This document shows positions 5,987-15,383 of a stretch of DNA of 28,124 bases, piece by piece. The notes beneath the pieces were generated by a model. It made no database searches. It was not told the DNA's origin and was given only the letters and a program-made list of their open reading frames with translations. The number at the start of each line of letters is the position of its first letter. The stretch's first letter is position 1. This DNA is from a virus, in IMG/VR virus record IMGVR_UViG_3300017950_000045, positions 1 through 28,124 of that record; one strand, 5' to 3'. Position numbers and translations under genes: made by a program.

Positions 5987-6028
5987 TTTTATTTCTCCGA
6001 TTATTTATCCTTCATTGGATATATTATT

Positions 6029-6057
6029 ATTATAAACAGTTCTTTACACTATGTCAA
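6029..6057 (-). promoter_or_regulatory. Consensus sigma-70 promoter for the early leftward operon
   Basis: On the minus strand the -35 TTGACA (6052-6057) and -10 TATAAT (6029-6034) both match the sigma-70 consensus exactly and are separated by the ideal 17 bp. It would fire into the small early genes from 5986 leftward to the HTH regulator, and perhaps on into the primase. Such a perfect promoter suggests immediate transcription by host RNA polymerase on infection. A weak rightward promoter (TTTACA at 6043-6048, 17 bp, TAATAA at 6066-6071) overlaps it and could serve the exonuclease gene. Confidence 0.9.
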
Positions 6058-6109
6058 TAACTATTTAATAAAATAATGAAAAAAAATGATTGAGGACATT
6101 AAAAGACCG

Positions 6110-6160
6110 CTAAACTCGGAGCCGTTTAGAATAGATTAAACTCCCATAAAAGAGGAGTTT
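6110..6160 (+). promoter_or_regulatory. Leader with competing hairpins before the exonuclease gene
   Basis: In the rightward leader, CTAAAC (6110-6115) can pair with GTTTAG (6124-6129), and AAACTCC (6138-6144) with GGAGTTT (6154-6160). The alternative GTTTA (6124-6128) with TAAAC (6137-6141) is incompatible with both. The last hairpin hides the GAGGAG ribosome-binding site and is followed by five T just before ATG 6163. It could therefore act as a terminator or block ribosome entry. This resembles an attenuator, inferred from complementarity only. Confidence 0.45.
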
Positions 6161-6162
6161 TT

Positions 6163-6798
6163 ATGAATACTATCTACCCAATTCATTTTGTGGACATCGA
6201 GACAACTCACCTCCGGCCGGAGATGGGAGAGATAATCGAGATAGCCATTTTAACCAGTAAAGACGGAGGATTAACTATAGACTCCGTATTCGAGACAAAG
6301 ATAAAGCCGGCCCATCTTGAAAAGGCCGACCCCAAGGCTCTCGAAGTAAACAACTATAAAGAGAGCGAATGGCATTCCGCTCCGACTTGGGAGGAGATGG
6401 CTCCAAAGATTCACAATATTCTTTATTATGGTATTGTGGCCGGCCATAATGTTTTTTTTGATTGGAGTTGGCTCGATTACCACTTGAGGAGGACTATTGG
6501 CAAAGGAATATCATATCTAAAACTCGATACTCAAGCTCTAGTTTGGGAACATCTAAACACTAAGTCGGCCTCTCTTAAATCTATCCGGAATCTTTATGGC
6601 TGGAGTCACGATGGAGCCCACTCCGCTCTAAAAGACATCGAGGACACTCACAAATTATTTAAAACTCTTGTTTATCCAGATAGACCCATAAAACAGACTC
6701 TCCAGAATAAGATAAAACGAGCCCAAAATCACGACTTGAATATTATTGGGTTAACTTTGGAGGAGGCCCGAGAATTATTGGCCGCTCTTGGCTCTTAG
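6163..6798 (+). CDS. DnaQ-like 3'-5' exonuclease (DEDDh)
   Basis: A 211-residue protein with all three exonuclease motifs of the DnaQ/RNase T superfamily: ExoI FVDIETT (D11, E13), ExoII GHNVFFDWSWL (D100), and ExoIII GAHSALKDIEDT (H153, D158). The histidine in ExoIII marks the DEDDh subgroup, which removes nucleotides from 3' ends using two metal ions. No DNA polymerase gene is present, so it works either with the host replisome, in nucleotide scavenging or host DNA degradation, or in recombination with the RusA-like nuclease. The last 30 residues form an extra helical tail. It is on the plus strand, convergent with the lysis operon, and its final 24 bases overlap a 44-residue gene on the other strand. 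Confidence 0.9.
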   Translation: MNTIYPIHFVDIETTHLRPEMGEIIEIAILTSKDGGLTIDSVFETKIKPAHLEKADPKALEVNNYKESEWHSAPTWEEMAPKIHNILYYGIVAGHNVFFDWSWLDYHLRRTIGKGISYLKLDTQALVWEHLNTKSASLKSIRNLYGWSHDGAHSALKDIEDTHKLFKTLVYPDRPIKQTLQNKIKRAQNHDLNIIGLTLEEARELLAALGS

Positions 6799-6909
6799 TC
6801 TTTGAGCCGCTTTTATGGCCATAAGTTGTCTCATAGCGTCTCTTTTACGTCTATGAATAGTTGGAGTATTTTGGACTTGATAACCGCCTTGAACTCTTAA
6901 TATAGGCAT
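6775..6909 (-). CDS. 44-residue basic peptide at the end of the lysis operon
   Basis: A minus-strand gene starting MPILRVQGGYQVQNTPTIHR and continuing as an arginine/lysine-rich helix (RRKRDAMRQLMAIKAAQRLR) to AKSGQ. The ATG at 6909 shares a base with the stop of the upstream membrane/coiled-coil gene (TAATG) and has AAAGGG eight bases upstream. Its 3' end overlaps the convergent exonuclease gene by 24 bp. It is basic and probably helical, so it could bind nucleic acid or act on membranes. The function is unknown. Confidence 0.6.
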   Translation of the reverse strand: MPILRVQGGYQVQNTPTIHRRKRDAMRQLMAIKAAQRLRAKSGQ

Positions 6910-7229
6910 TATGAGACCCTTTGAAAACGTGCTTTTATATCCGATACAATTTCTTGAATTTGCTCTATCTTTTGTTCGAGAATGGTTAATCGCTTATCGA
7001 ATTCGTGTAGTTCTTTAACCATAGACTCTCGGATAACTTCCTCTTTCTTTTGGTAGTCGGAGATAACCTTCTCGTATTTATCACGAATCATTAACTCTCT
7101 TTCTTCGAGTTTTTGTTCTCTTTCATCAGCACGAACTTTTAATTCCTTATTCTGAAAATATAGGAATGCCGCGAATGCGAGATTGGCTCCTCCGTTTATG
7201 AGGAGATTTAGAGCTTCTTCTTCCATCAT
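6909..7229 (-). CDS. Holin-like or accessory lysis protein (TM plus coiled coil)
   Basis: A 106-residue protein with one hydrophobic segment near the N-terminus (ALNLLINGGANLAFAAFLYF, about residues 6-25). A long, highly charged coiled coil follows, with heptad-like ELKVRADEREQKLEERELM and KRLTILEQKIEQIQEIVSDI. One TM helix and a charged tail directly downstream of an endolysin gene fits class III or BhlA/UviB-type holins, or an inner-membrane spanin-like component. There is no lipobox. RBS support is weak (AAGGA about 13 bases upstream, within the previous gene). ATG codons at 7229 and 7226 are both possible. Confidence 0.6.
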   Translation of the reverse strand: MMEEEALNLLINGGANLAFAAFLYFQNKELKVRADEREQKLEERELMIRDKYEKVISDYQKKEEVIRESMVKELHEFDKRLTILEQKIEQIQEIVSDIKARFQRVS

Positions 7230-7235
7230 AACGAA

Positions 7236-7442
7236 TTACAAGTCCTTAATAATCGGCTCGATTTTTTTTGGAAGATCGAGGAGATTGTCGATAATAATCT
7301 CTTGACGTTCTTTGGCCGTAATCTTAGAGCCGCCATCGCTATCCTCGTCTTTTGCCTCGATGATGTCCTCAACGATATTCCAGATAATCGGCTGAATGGC
7401 CTTTAAAATCTCGGCCACAAGTTTAATTTTTTTCCAATCCAT
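7236..7442 (-). CDS. Small hypothetical protein of the lysis module
   Basis: A 68-residue protein with two amphipathic helices (KLVAEILKAIQPIIWNIVEDI and ERQEIIIDNLLDLPKKIEPII) joined by an acidic-glycine linker (AKDEDSDGGSK). The first helix could insert at a membrane surface. Placed between endolysin and holin-like genes, it may be a lysis accessory, but no family is recognised. The start at 7442 has GGGAGA six bases upstream. Confidence 0.65.
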   Translation of the reverse strand: MDWKKIKLVAEILKAIQPIIWNIVEDIIEAKDEDSDGGSKITAKERQEIIIDNLLDLPKKIEPIIKDL

Positions 7443-7453
7443 AATAAATCTCC

Positions 7454-8041
7454 CTATTGAGTCATATCTAAATATTTTTTTATACCATGAGCCAAAGCAA
7501 TTCCCACCATCTCGAGCCCTTCCTCGTTTAATAAATCTACGTGGGCCGGAGAGTCGATAAAGAATGGCTCAAAACAAATCGCCACCGGAGCATTCACTCC
7601 CTTTATACAATAATAAGCGTTTTTCGTCCAATCATTCGGATTCGCTGGAATGGCCTTGGTTTTACTTGGGGAGGAGAATATATTCTCCATCCAGCGAGCC
7701 ATAAAATGATTGATTGAGGAGGCCAACGTTAAACCTTTTGAGGAACGATAATCATAAAAACTCGCGCAATAATCACCCTTTCCAGCGTTGATATGGGCCG
7801 AGATATAAACCGCTTTATCATATCCTCTCGAATATTCGTTTACTCGTTTATGCCGTTCTGCATAGGTTCCATCGGAGATTAAAACGACTGTTATTCCCAT
7901 CTCTCTTAACTTCCACTCCGCAAAATGGAGATATAAGGAGGTTAAATGGGCCTCAATCGCTCCATTATAGGCCGCTCCTTGAGAATCGAAGTTTTTTGGA
8001 TTCCCGAGATGTTGTCTATCTAAAAATACTATATTGCTCAT
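7454..8041 (-). CDS. N-acetylmuramoyl-L-alanine amidase endolysin (Amidase_3)
   Basis: A 195-residue enzyme of the Amidase_3 zinc family, which cuts the bond between N-acetylmuramic acid and L-alanine in peptidoglycan to release progeny. Candidate zinc ligands are H11 (FLDRQHLG), E30 (GAIEAHLT) and H83 (ISAHINAGKG); the candidate catalytic glutamate is E158 (ICFEPFF). The whole length is the catalytic domain, with no signal peptide and no cell-wall-binding domain, as is usual for phages of Gram-negative hosts. It therefore needs a holin, probably one of the two genes downstream. The start at 8041 has only a weak SD. It follows the last tail gene in the late operon. Confidence 0.88.
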   Translation of the reverse strand: MSNIVFLDRQHLGNPKNFDSQGAAYNGAIEAHLTSLYLHFAEWKLREMGITVVLISDGTYAERHKRVNEYSRGYDKAVYISAHINAGKGDYCASFYDYRSSKGLTLASSINHFMARWMENIFSSPSKTKAIPANPNDWTKNAYYCIKGVNAPVAICFEPFFIDSPAHVDLLNEEGLEMVGIALAHGIKKYLDMTQ

Positions 8042-8088
8042 AATGTCACTTTATCATATTTTTTAAAATGGGTTTATGTCGGTTAATG

Positions 8089-9726
8089 TCATTGTCTCAT
8101 AATAGGATTATTCTCGAATGCCATAGTCCAACTCCAGCCGGAGCCATTAAAAGTCTTGGACATAATAATCATTTTTTGAGATACCAGATAAAGATAATCG
8201 GCTTGAGCCGTCACAATGTCTCCAACCTCTAGCCACCCCATCTCGAGAGAGGACTCAAGATTTATTAAATAAGTCGGGAATGCATTGGCTCGAACTTTAT
8301 CTATCGCCACTTTTTGAGCTGTAGTTCTATCGTAAATATAGGAGGCCTCCTCCGTTTGAGGTTTGGTTCCGAATCTATTGATAGAGGTTATCGAATAATC
8401 AGATAGAATATCATAGGTCTCAGTCTCGATATTCGTCACTCTTATTTGAGAGGAGAATCCTTGGTCATATCCTCTCTTCGCCCATTTTAAAGTATATCTA
8501 TTAACTATATCGGCCGTTGTCTTTTGAGTCTCAATGGCTCCAACTTGGATAAATGGTTTATTATCTCCAATCTCGATATTCGCTCTTGAGGCCACTTCTC
8601 CAAGAGCCCACAACTCCAATAGAACCGGCCGGAGTCCCTTTGGGCCCATTCGGATAGAGATTGGAAGGAATGGGAGGATATTCCCTTGCAACCACTCAAA
8701 AGCCGAGACTCCATCGTCATTTATATAACCACTGAAATTATATTGATTGAGGAAGGGAGAGAGGCCGGCCCACGAATCATCGTCTACATTTTGGCCGCTC
8801 CGAGATAAGGCCCATCGACATAAATCTCCAGCTTTAGAGAGATAGCCTTCTCCATAGGGATTCTCGATTCCTCCTCCTCCAGTCACATAAAACCACCAAG
8901 AGCGAGAGTCTCCAGAGCCACTATAATTCGGCATGGCTACATTATCGGAGGTTTTTAATTCGATATAGCTATAAAAATTTCCTCGGCCATCGGTATCCGT
9001 TAAAACAGTTTTCGAGGCCGATTTAAAGTTATCGTCTTGTATTGTAGCACTTGAGGCCGTTATTATCCCATCGGATAACATCATTCTACAATCATCGTGA
9101 CTATCGTAGCGATGAACACAATAGGCCGGAGCTCCAAATATGCTCTTAGTCGAGCCGGCCGTCACAAATATTTGTCCTCCTCCATCTCCAATCAAAATCG
9201 GATAAGGCTTTCCGTCACTTGTATCTAAATCTCTATGATGGAATCTATCGTCTATATATTTATTTGAGTCCAATAATAATCTATCCGAGTCGTATGGAAT
9301 AGCCTCGATGGAGATGGCGACAATTCCCTCTATCTCGTTTGGGTCTCCAAATGTCGGCTCTTGAATTTGGCCACGATATAAAATAACTCTCTCCTCATAG
9401 GATACGAGAGACCGGCCATATTTTGTCAAGACATAAAAAAACTCAGCGTTTAAACCTTCCAAGGAGTCTCCTTGGGCCCATCTCTCCAAAAGGTTTATAT
9501 CGTCCATTTTGAGATTCATCATAACAACATTCGATTCTATCTCCGTTGAGGAGAATTCTATCGACTCCGTAAAATCAAATTCCAGAATACCGGGATTAAA
9601 ATTATAGACGATATTCTCCGAGGAGAGTTGGAGAGACTCGGTCGAATATCTATGAGTTCGGCCTCCCCAATCAAATTCGACACAAAAGACTATCTCAGAG
9701 CCTCCGAATTCCTTTTGAGTAAACAT
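8089..9726 (-). CDS. Distal tail / baseplate hub-like protein
   Basis: A 545-residue protein, immediately downstream of the large tail protein and upstream of lysis. The N-terminal half is strand-rich and includes DGKPYPILIGDGGG, a segment like those in tail-tip proteins where a short linker leads into a second domain. The C-terminal half (about 380-545) contains ADIVNRYTLKWAKRGYD and a final strand block (LEVGDIVTAQADYLY, MIIMSKTFNGSGWSWTMAF), which resembles baseplate hub or tail-associated adsorption proteins. No lytic motif is seen. The start has GAGAGG eight bases upstream and abuts the preceding stop. Function is inferred from position and composition. Confidence 0.6.
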   Translation of the reverse strand: MFTQKEFGGSEIVFCVEFDWGGRTHRYSTESLQLSSENIVYNFNPGILEFDFTESIEFSSTEIESNVVMMNLKMDDINLLERWAQGDSLEGLNAEFFYVLTKYGRSLVSYEERVILYRGQIQEPTFGDPNEIEGIVAISIEAIPYDSDRLLLDSNKYIDDRFHHRDLDTSDGKPYPILIGDGGGQIFVTAGSTKSIFGAPAYCVHRYDSHDDCRMMLSDGIITASSATIQDDNFKSASKTVLTDTDGRGNFYSYIELKTSDNVAMPNYSGSGDSRSWWFYVTGGGGIENPYGEGYLSKAGDLCRWALSRSGQNVDDDSWAGLSPFLNQYNFSGYINDDGVSAFEWLQGNILPFLPISIRMGPKGLRPVLLELWALGEVASRANIEIGDNKPFIQVGAIETQKTTADIVNRYTLKWAKRGYDQGFSSQIRVTNIETETYDILSDYSITSINRFGTKPQTEEASYIYDRTTAQKVAIDKVRANAFPTYLINLESSLEMGWLEVGDIVTAQADYLYLVSQKMIIMSKTFNGSGWSWTMAFENNPIMRQ

Positions 9727-12700
9727 CTATCTAACCTCTCTTAAAATCATCGTTGAGATTCTAAAGACTTCTCCTCGATTTTCGCTCTCCAGCTCATCTC
9801 CGATAACATGGTCTATGTTTATCTCGGTTCCCAAAGTCCCTAGAATATGATTGTGATAACGATTATAGACTAGATGAGAGGAGGATAAAGTCTCTATTCT
9901 TGGGAGATAGACGATGGCCTCAACGGAGCCCGATATATAACTTACTAAACCCATCATCGAGGACGGAGCCGAGCCGAATGCCGCTATTGGAGAGCCACTA
10001 AAGAGATTGTAATAACTCGGATTGGCTGAATCTTCGTTTAACTGACTTGTATCTACTCCATCCGTCCAAGATAAGCGAATCAACCGGCCGGAATTCCCTC
10101 TCCTCGATGAGAATAGAGTTCCGTTATTTTGTTGATTCTCGATAACATTGGCCTCGAAGGATATGGAGCGGCCTCTCCCATATTGAGGAGACGCAATAAC
10201 CACGAATCCCATAACCATCGTTCCGATAGTAAAATAGCCCTCTTGGGTCTTTTGGGAGTTAACGATTATCCGGACTCCAGCGAACTCACTCTCATCTATT
10301 AAAACAGTACAAGAGGAAGGAATCAGATAGGCCGTTCCGGAGGTTGGGTCTCCACTTTGAACCCCTTTTAAATGAATATAAGCTCGTTTGGAGGACGTTG
10401 AGCCGAGGACTCCATCTCCGGAGGACTCGATTCTCCTTTGGACTACATTCCCGAGACCATCATCTAAAAGAATATTCCAATCTTGGCATTCGTTTAAATG
10501 GAGATAAGGCCCACTCGGAGCCGTTGACACGAGAGCCGCTCCCAATCTCGAGAACGCGAACCCTCCTCCGATTGTATTGTCTACATTGGCGACACCTTTC
10601 CAGCCACTCCCGGCATTATATATTTGCACTTCGAATGATTTAAAGTTTATCCCTGTTAAATGGATTCCCATCCCTTCGGAGGATATATGAGTATTCGCGG
10701 TTCCTTGGAGAGTTGTATCCATCATGAAAGCCAACGTTTGAGACGAGATGGCCGTCAAGTCGGGATCGGCCACTTTATCACTTCTCCAACCTATCTCCGG
10801 AGATGGAGAGACGCTATGGAGAATTCGCTCGATTGGGGAACCATATTGAGGTTCGATGGAATATAAATCTCCCTCTCTAGCCGGCCCATCTATCGAGGAG
10901 ATGGAGAGGCCGTCTTTAACTTGACTCCAGAACCCTTTTGAGGAATATTGTTTTGGAGTTATTTGGCCGTCTACCCACTTTAGACCGGCCTTCGAGCCGA
11001 TAGAATAAGAGAAGAATTGATAATCTACTTCTCGCGTTCCTCCGTTGGAAGTTGGAATTCCCCAATAAATCGACTGAGTAATATTCGCGGCCGTTGTCAA
11101 AGTTGCACTCATCGAGAACCATTGGCGAGGGGAGGAGCCATCGCAATAATAGATAACTAACGCTCCATTAGAATTATCAAAGTGAACCAATAACTCTAAC
11201 GGATTGAGATTGGCATTTATGGCCGAGACAATAGGAGAGGAATAACCGAGATGGACGTCATAGACATAAATAGAAGGCCCATTTAAAACTATCTCGAAGT
11301 GATATGTCACGATAGCCGAGGTTTGAGGCTGAATCTCTACTCCAAAAGCGATACCACGAGAGGAGGAGCCCCCGGAGATGTCTTTTATTTTGGTATGGAG
11401 TATAATTCCATTTGTTTTATCGGTTATCGAGTTTGAATATTCTATCGTATCACTACCAGAGGCCGAAAGATAAAGAGAATCTCCTCGGAGAGTCTCAGTC
11501 GGAGAGCCTCCGGCCGTCTTAGCCCATACCGAACCCACGCTTGGCAAATCAAAAGGAGAATAGTCCTTTGTATTATAGGCCCATTGATTATCGTTGGGAT
11601 ATGGCTGGAGTTTTGGATATTGCTGAGTTCCGTATCCTCCCAAAGTTGAGACGAGGAGAGAGTCTTTAAAAGAGTTCGTTCCGGCCGAGCTCCAGTTATG
11701 GAATAATAAATTCTCACCTTGGCCAGCGATACCGACAATATTCTGAATTCCTCCGGAGGTTCCAAACGTCAACGCTCGAGAGTTGTTAAAAGTAGTTGTA
11801 TCGCTCCAAAAATACCATTTATAGCCATACTCCGAGACACCGGCTCCCGATAGGTCGGAATATCCGCCATAAACGATATATTTATTGACATTGACAACAT
11901 AAAGATATATCCGGCCATCGGTATCTATAAACATTGTCTTATCTCCACCAATAAGACGAGAGCCTCCTCCTCCAGTTGCAAAGGTTCCGGAGATGTTTTG
12001 AGGAGCGATTATAGCCGATTTTGCGAAAATACTATCAAAAGCATTCCCAATGTTTAAGACCTTGAGAGAATCGGTTGAGTTGATATAACTCGCTATAAAA
12101 ATATCATTCCAGACCACCAAATCGGGCATATAAAACCGAGTCGAGGAGGAGGAAGTCGCTATCTCTTGAAAGGATAAGCCTCTATTTGAGGAGGCATATT
12201 GGATAACATAAGATTGATTAGAAGAACTTGTATCGTGAGAATCTAGGGAGGCCAATAATAAAACTTGATGAGAGTTGGCCGCTACAGTTATCTTTTGAAG
12301 GAGGTTCCCCGGATTACCCGAACCAAAAGTCGAGGACACGTCTATATCATCCAATAGACATCGAGACGAGACCTCGCTCCAACTATCTCCCTCGTCAATG
12401 CTTCGATAACAAAAGATATTCGCCTTTTCTTTATTATCGTCTATAACCCAAAAATATAATAAAATTGAGCCGTCATTCATTAAACATAAAGCCGGGAATC
12501 GTTTATTCGAGACGAGTCCGGATATGTCTACAGTATTTACAATAACACTCGAATAATTCCCATCTTTGCTTATTTTGGAGACGATAATCTTATTCTCCGT
12601 TATATTTGTAAACTCTACAGCTATTAAAACATCTCCGGAGTCTAGTCGAATTGAATCTCTCGGATAATAGTTTTGATTTATTCCACTCGTCTCTAACAAG

Positions 12701-12996
12701 TTTATATCATAGAGTTTATTGGGAGTCTCCACTCCATAATAATTCAAATCGTTTTCATACTTCCAAGCGAATCCGGCTCCGTCTTGGATATGGCCTCTCC
12801 GAATGGTCTTTATGTCTATAGATTGAGATTGAGGCCCTTTGGCCACAAGTTTAAGACTGGAGACATTTTGAGCCAATGGAACTCCGGCTAACTCTCCATT
12901 TTGAGTCAAGGAGGATTCGTTCGCCCAAAAGTTTTCAGCCGTAAATCTAAAAGGAGCCAAAAATCCTCGAATTATATTTGGTGTTAAATCGGCCAT
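9727..12996 (-). CDS. Large tail protein with beta-propeller and lectin-like regions (receptor-binding candidate)
   Basis: A 1089-residue strand-rich protein, the largest in the genome. An Asp-box, SIDEGDSW (about 199-206), and a degenerate one, SSNRGLSF (about 270-277), lie in a stretch of repeated strand-turn units from about 100 to 430, suggesting a sialidase-like beta-propeller. At about 520-670 a concanavalin/LamG-like sandwich is likely (IILHTKIKDISGGSSS, TYHFEIVLNGPSIYVYDVHL). The C-terminal 350 residues are also strand-rich. Such modules bind glycans, so it may recognise the host surface. ATG 12996 overlaps the tape-measure stop (TGATG) with GGAG seven bases upstream; the TTG one codon earlier is not needed. 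No hydrolase active site can be claimed. Confidence 0.65.
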   Translation of the reverse strand: MADLTPNIIRGFLAPFRFTAENFWANESSLTQNGELAGVPLAQNVSSLKLVAKGPQSQSIDIKTIRRGHIQDGAGFAWKYENDLNYYGVETPNKLYDINLLETSGINQNYYPRDSIRLDSGDVLIAVEFTNITENKIIVSKISKDGNYSSVIVNTVDISGLVSNKRFPALCLMNDGSILLYFWVIDDNKEKANIFCYRSIDEGDSWSEVSSRCLLDDIDVSSTFGSGNPGNLLQKITVAANSHQVLLLASLDSHDTSSSNQSYVIQYASSNRGLSFQEIATSSSSTRFYMPDLVVWNDIFIASYINSTDSLKVLNIGNAFDSIFAKSAIIAPQNISGTFATGGGGSRLIGGDKTMFIDTDGRIYLYVVNVNKYIVYGGYSDLSGAGVSEYGYKWYFWSDTTTFNNSRALTFGTSGGIQNIVGIAGQGENLLFHNWSSAGTNSFKDSLLVSTLGGYGTQQYPKLQPYPNDNQWAYNTKDYSPFDLPSVGSVWAKTAGGSPTETLRGDSLYLSASGSDTIEYSNSITDKTNGIILHTKIKDISGGSSSRGIAFGVEIQPQTSAIVTYHFEIVLNGPSIYVYDVHLGYSSPIVSAINANLNPLELLVHFDNSNGALVIYYCDGSSPRQWFSMSATLTTAANITQSIYWGIPTSNGGTREVDYQFFSYSIGSKAGLKWVDGQITPKQYSSKGFWSQVKDGLSISSIDGPAREGDLYSIEPQYGSPIERILHSVSPSPEIGWRSDKVADPDLTAISSQTLAFMMDTTLQGTANTHISSEGMGIHLTGINFKSFEVQIYNAGSGWKGVANVDNTIGGGFAFSRLGAALVSTAPSGPYLHLNECQDWNILLDDGLGNVVQRRIESSGDGVLGSTSSKRAYIHLKGVQSGDPTSGTAYLIPSSCTVLIDESEFAGVRIIVNSQKTQEGYFTIGTMVMGFVVIASPQYGRGRSISFEANVIENQQNNGTLFSSRRGNSGRLIRLSWTDGVDTSQLNEDSANPSYYNLFSGSPIAAFGSAPSSMMGLVSYISGSVEAIVYLPRIETLSSSHLVYNRYHNHILGTLGTEINIDHVIGDELESENRGEVFRISTMILREVR

Positions 12997-15302
12997 CAAT
13001 ACACTCCAGAACCAACTCTCCGAGAGGTTCTTTTATTAACTACTCTCGAATATCGGTCTATATGTTTAAAAGGTTGGATTATTATTGGTTTATTATTCAT
13101 ATTTTGGCCATTTTGCAAGGCTCTAACACCTTCCTCGCCTCCGATTCTTTGAACTGTCGACCGGTCTAAAATGGCCTCTCCCTTTAAGAGATTGGCCCGA
13201 ACCATATCCGGAGCCGAATCGGTTGAGTTGCCCACCATACCTCCAACGTCAAATTTAGGAGGAGACTCGCTCTTAATGGCGGCTAATTGGAATCCTGTTT
13301 GAGCCGCTGATAATCCAGCCATAACAAGACCGGCCGGAATACCATAGTCAGCGATAGCGCGAGCGGCCGCTATAGCACCTTGGAATATTACCTCCGAGAC
13401 GGCTAACGCTTGACGAGCTTTAAAACTCTTTAATTCTCTCTCGTTTATTTGTTGATTATATTTGGCCTCTATTTGTTCTTTTAATCGAGCCGATTCCTCT
13501 TTAGAGATAACCTCGGAGGCCTCTCTCTTATCTATAGCCTCTATCTCCGCGTCCATTTTATCTTGTATACTGGAGATTTCAGCGTTATTTTTTGCCTCGA
13601 CCGCGTCCACAATAGAGCCATATAAATCGAATATTCGAGAATTGAATTCCTCAAATAAACCAAAGTTCTCCATATAACTCGCTCGAATAGCCTCTTGAGC
13701 CGATAACTCGGCCTCTTTTTGTTCATCTATTTGTTCAAGTCGGAGATTATTTAACTCGGTATATTCGGCCAATCTTTGAGAGACATATTGGCCCTCCATC
13801 GAGTCTATTTCATTCGTTAAAAATAGAATATTTCCTTTTAACTCAGCGATTCGCTCAAAATCTTTTATTTGTTGTTCGGTTAAATCTCCGGAGTCTTGGT
13901 TTACTCCTTCATTTTGAGCCTCGAGGAGTCTTAACTCCTCCTCTCTACTCTCTTTAATGGTCTCCAAATGCATTATATGAGATCGGAGCTCTTGGCCAAT
14001 CTCTTTTATTTTGTCTTTTTGGAGCTCGTATTTATCAAGGAGACTCTCATTAACAAAAGAGTTAGACTTTTCCCAAAGTCCAAAAGACTTCTCCATTAAG
14101 TCTCCGGTCTCATCGAATAAGTCGGACGTTGTCTCCTCTAATGTTTTCATTTCCTCATTAAGATTTGAGACGCTTTCAATGGCCGAGATTGTAGCCTCCT
14201 CAACATCGGCCATAACCTTCGGAGCCGTCGAGGAGGAGGATAGTTCGTTAAATCTATCCACTTCGGCCGAGGCTCGAGAGAATATATCTCCGAGATTGTA
14301 AACGCTTTGTTTAGTCTCCTCGCTTTGAGTTTGCATTAACTCTAAGGCTTGAGCTGTTTTTCCTTCAAACATCAGCATGGAGGCCGCGCCAATCGTGAAA
14401 ACACTCTCGAACCCTTCTCCAACTACTCTCATTATATCTTGAGCGATACTCCCAAAATAAATCATTAAGTCGGAGGCTCCTTGTATAGCGGCATTTAATG
14501 AATTGGGGCCGGCTATCGAATTGATTGTCTTTTGCATAGTCCCATCAAAAACAGTTCCAAATTCGGCCATTTTACGCTGAAAATCTCCCATAGAGCCTAT
14601 CGCTGATTCGTTTATAGCGATACCGAATTCACGCGCTAGAGTCGTCATTCCTTCGAGATTGTCTAAGGCTCCAGATTGTATTAAAGCCGGCCCCGATTGT
14701 CGGCCGAATAACTGCATGGCCAAAGCGTTTCTCTCGGTTAAATTCTCCATCGAGGAGAGAGCCTTTATCGAGTCCAAGAATACCGAGTTAGAGTCTCTTA
14801 ACTCTCCATTCGAATCTTTTATGGATACTCCTAATTGGCCGAATGTCATTTGGAGATTTTTTGAGCCTCGAGCCGCGTCAAGAATGGAGCCTTGGAATTT
14901 GATTAAACCTCCCTCAAGATTCGCAAAGGCTAGACCAGAACCCTCGGCCGCCAATCGTAGTCCGGCCAAAGTCTCAACGGCTATTCCGGTCTTTGTGGAC
15001 GCGTCTACTAACTCATTCGTCAAGTCAGCGAATTTTTGAGATAAAGCGATAACTCCAGCAATAGCGGCCGAGGCCGAGGCTCCCACTATTGCGAACGATT
15101 TTCCAATAGTTTTCATTTTAGAGGAGATATTCTTTGAGGTTTTCTCAGCCGAGGACTCCATCTTTTTAAAGTTCTTGTCTATCTCTTGAGCTGCTTTATT
15201 GGCTTGAGCGTCCGTTATGTTTGGGATTCGCTTTAAAGCCTTCTCGAGCCCTTCAGTCGAGGCCGTATAATTTATCGAGACACTCTTGTTAACGTCAGCC
15301 AT
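12996..15302 (-). CDS. Tail tape measure protein
   Basis: A 768-residue protein that sets tail length and passes into the host envelope during DNA entry. Features are typical: an N-terminal coiled region, a hydrophobic segment (AIVGASASAAIAGVIAL, about 71-87), a long alanine/serine-rich helical body, extended coiled coils (about 430-640), and a hydrophobic Ala/Gly-rich stretch near the C-terminus (IAAARAIADYGIPAGLVMAG). By the rule of about 0.15 nm per residue, the tail would be near 115 nm. It follows the frameshifting chaperone with one gene between. The start at 15302 has GAGGAG six bases upstream; the in-frame ATG at 15320 lacks such support. Confidence 0.9.
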   Translation of the reverse strand: MADVNKSVSINYTASTEGLEKALKRIPNITDAQANKAAQEIDKNFKKMESSAEKTSKNISSKMKTIGKSFAIVGASASAAIAGVIALSQKFADLTNELVDASTKTGIAVETLAGLRLAAEGSGLAFANLEGGLIKFQGSILDAARGSKNLQMTFGQLGVSIKDSNGELRDSNSVFLDSIKALSSMENLTERNALAMQLFGRQSGPALIQSGALDNLEGMTTLAREFGIAINESAIGSMGDFQRKMAEFGTVFDGTMQKTINSIAGPNSLNAAIQGASDLMIYFGSIAQDIMRVVGEGFESVFTIGAASMLMFEGKTAQALELMQTQSEETKQSVYNLGDIFSRASAEVDRFNELSSSSTAPKVMADVEEATISAIESVSNLNEEMKTLEETTSDLFDETGDLMEKSFGLWEKSNSFVNESLLDKYELQKDKIKEIGQELRSHIMHLETIKESREEELRLLEAQNEGVNQDSGDLTEQQIKDFERIAELKGNILFLTNEIDSMEGQYVSQRLAEYTELNNLRLEQIDEQKEAELSAQEAIRASYMENFGLFEEFNSRIFDLYGSIVDAVEAKNNAEISSIQDKMDAEIEAIDKREASEVISKEESARLKEQIEAKYNQQINERELKSFKARQALAVSEVIFQGAIAAARAIADYGIPAGLVMAGLSAAQTGFQLAAIKSESPPKFDVGGMVGNSTDSAPDMVRANLLKGEAILDRSTVQRIGGEEGVRALQNGQNMNNKPIIIQPFKHIDRYSRVVNKRTSRRVGSGVY

Positions 15303-15383
15303 TTTTATTTCTCCTCTCAATCAAAATATAATATATCACACAATAGATAACTATGAGCCACTTTAACCAAAACGAGACTCGCA

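Noticed and set aside
8534-8728. Plus-strand ORFs lying inside the large tail, tape measure, portal and terminase genes
   Set aside because: They are shadows of strong minus-strand genes, lack RBS support, and have basic, Ser/Arg-rich content typical of antisense reading.
12996-12999. TTG start one codon upstream for the large tail protein
   Set aside because: The ATG at 12996 has a well-spaced GGAG and gives a natural TGATG overlap with the previous stop.
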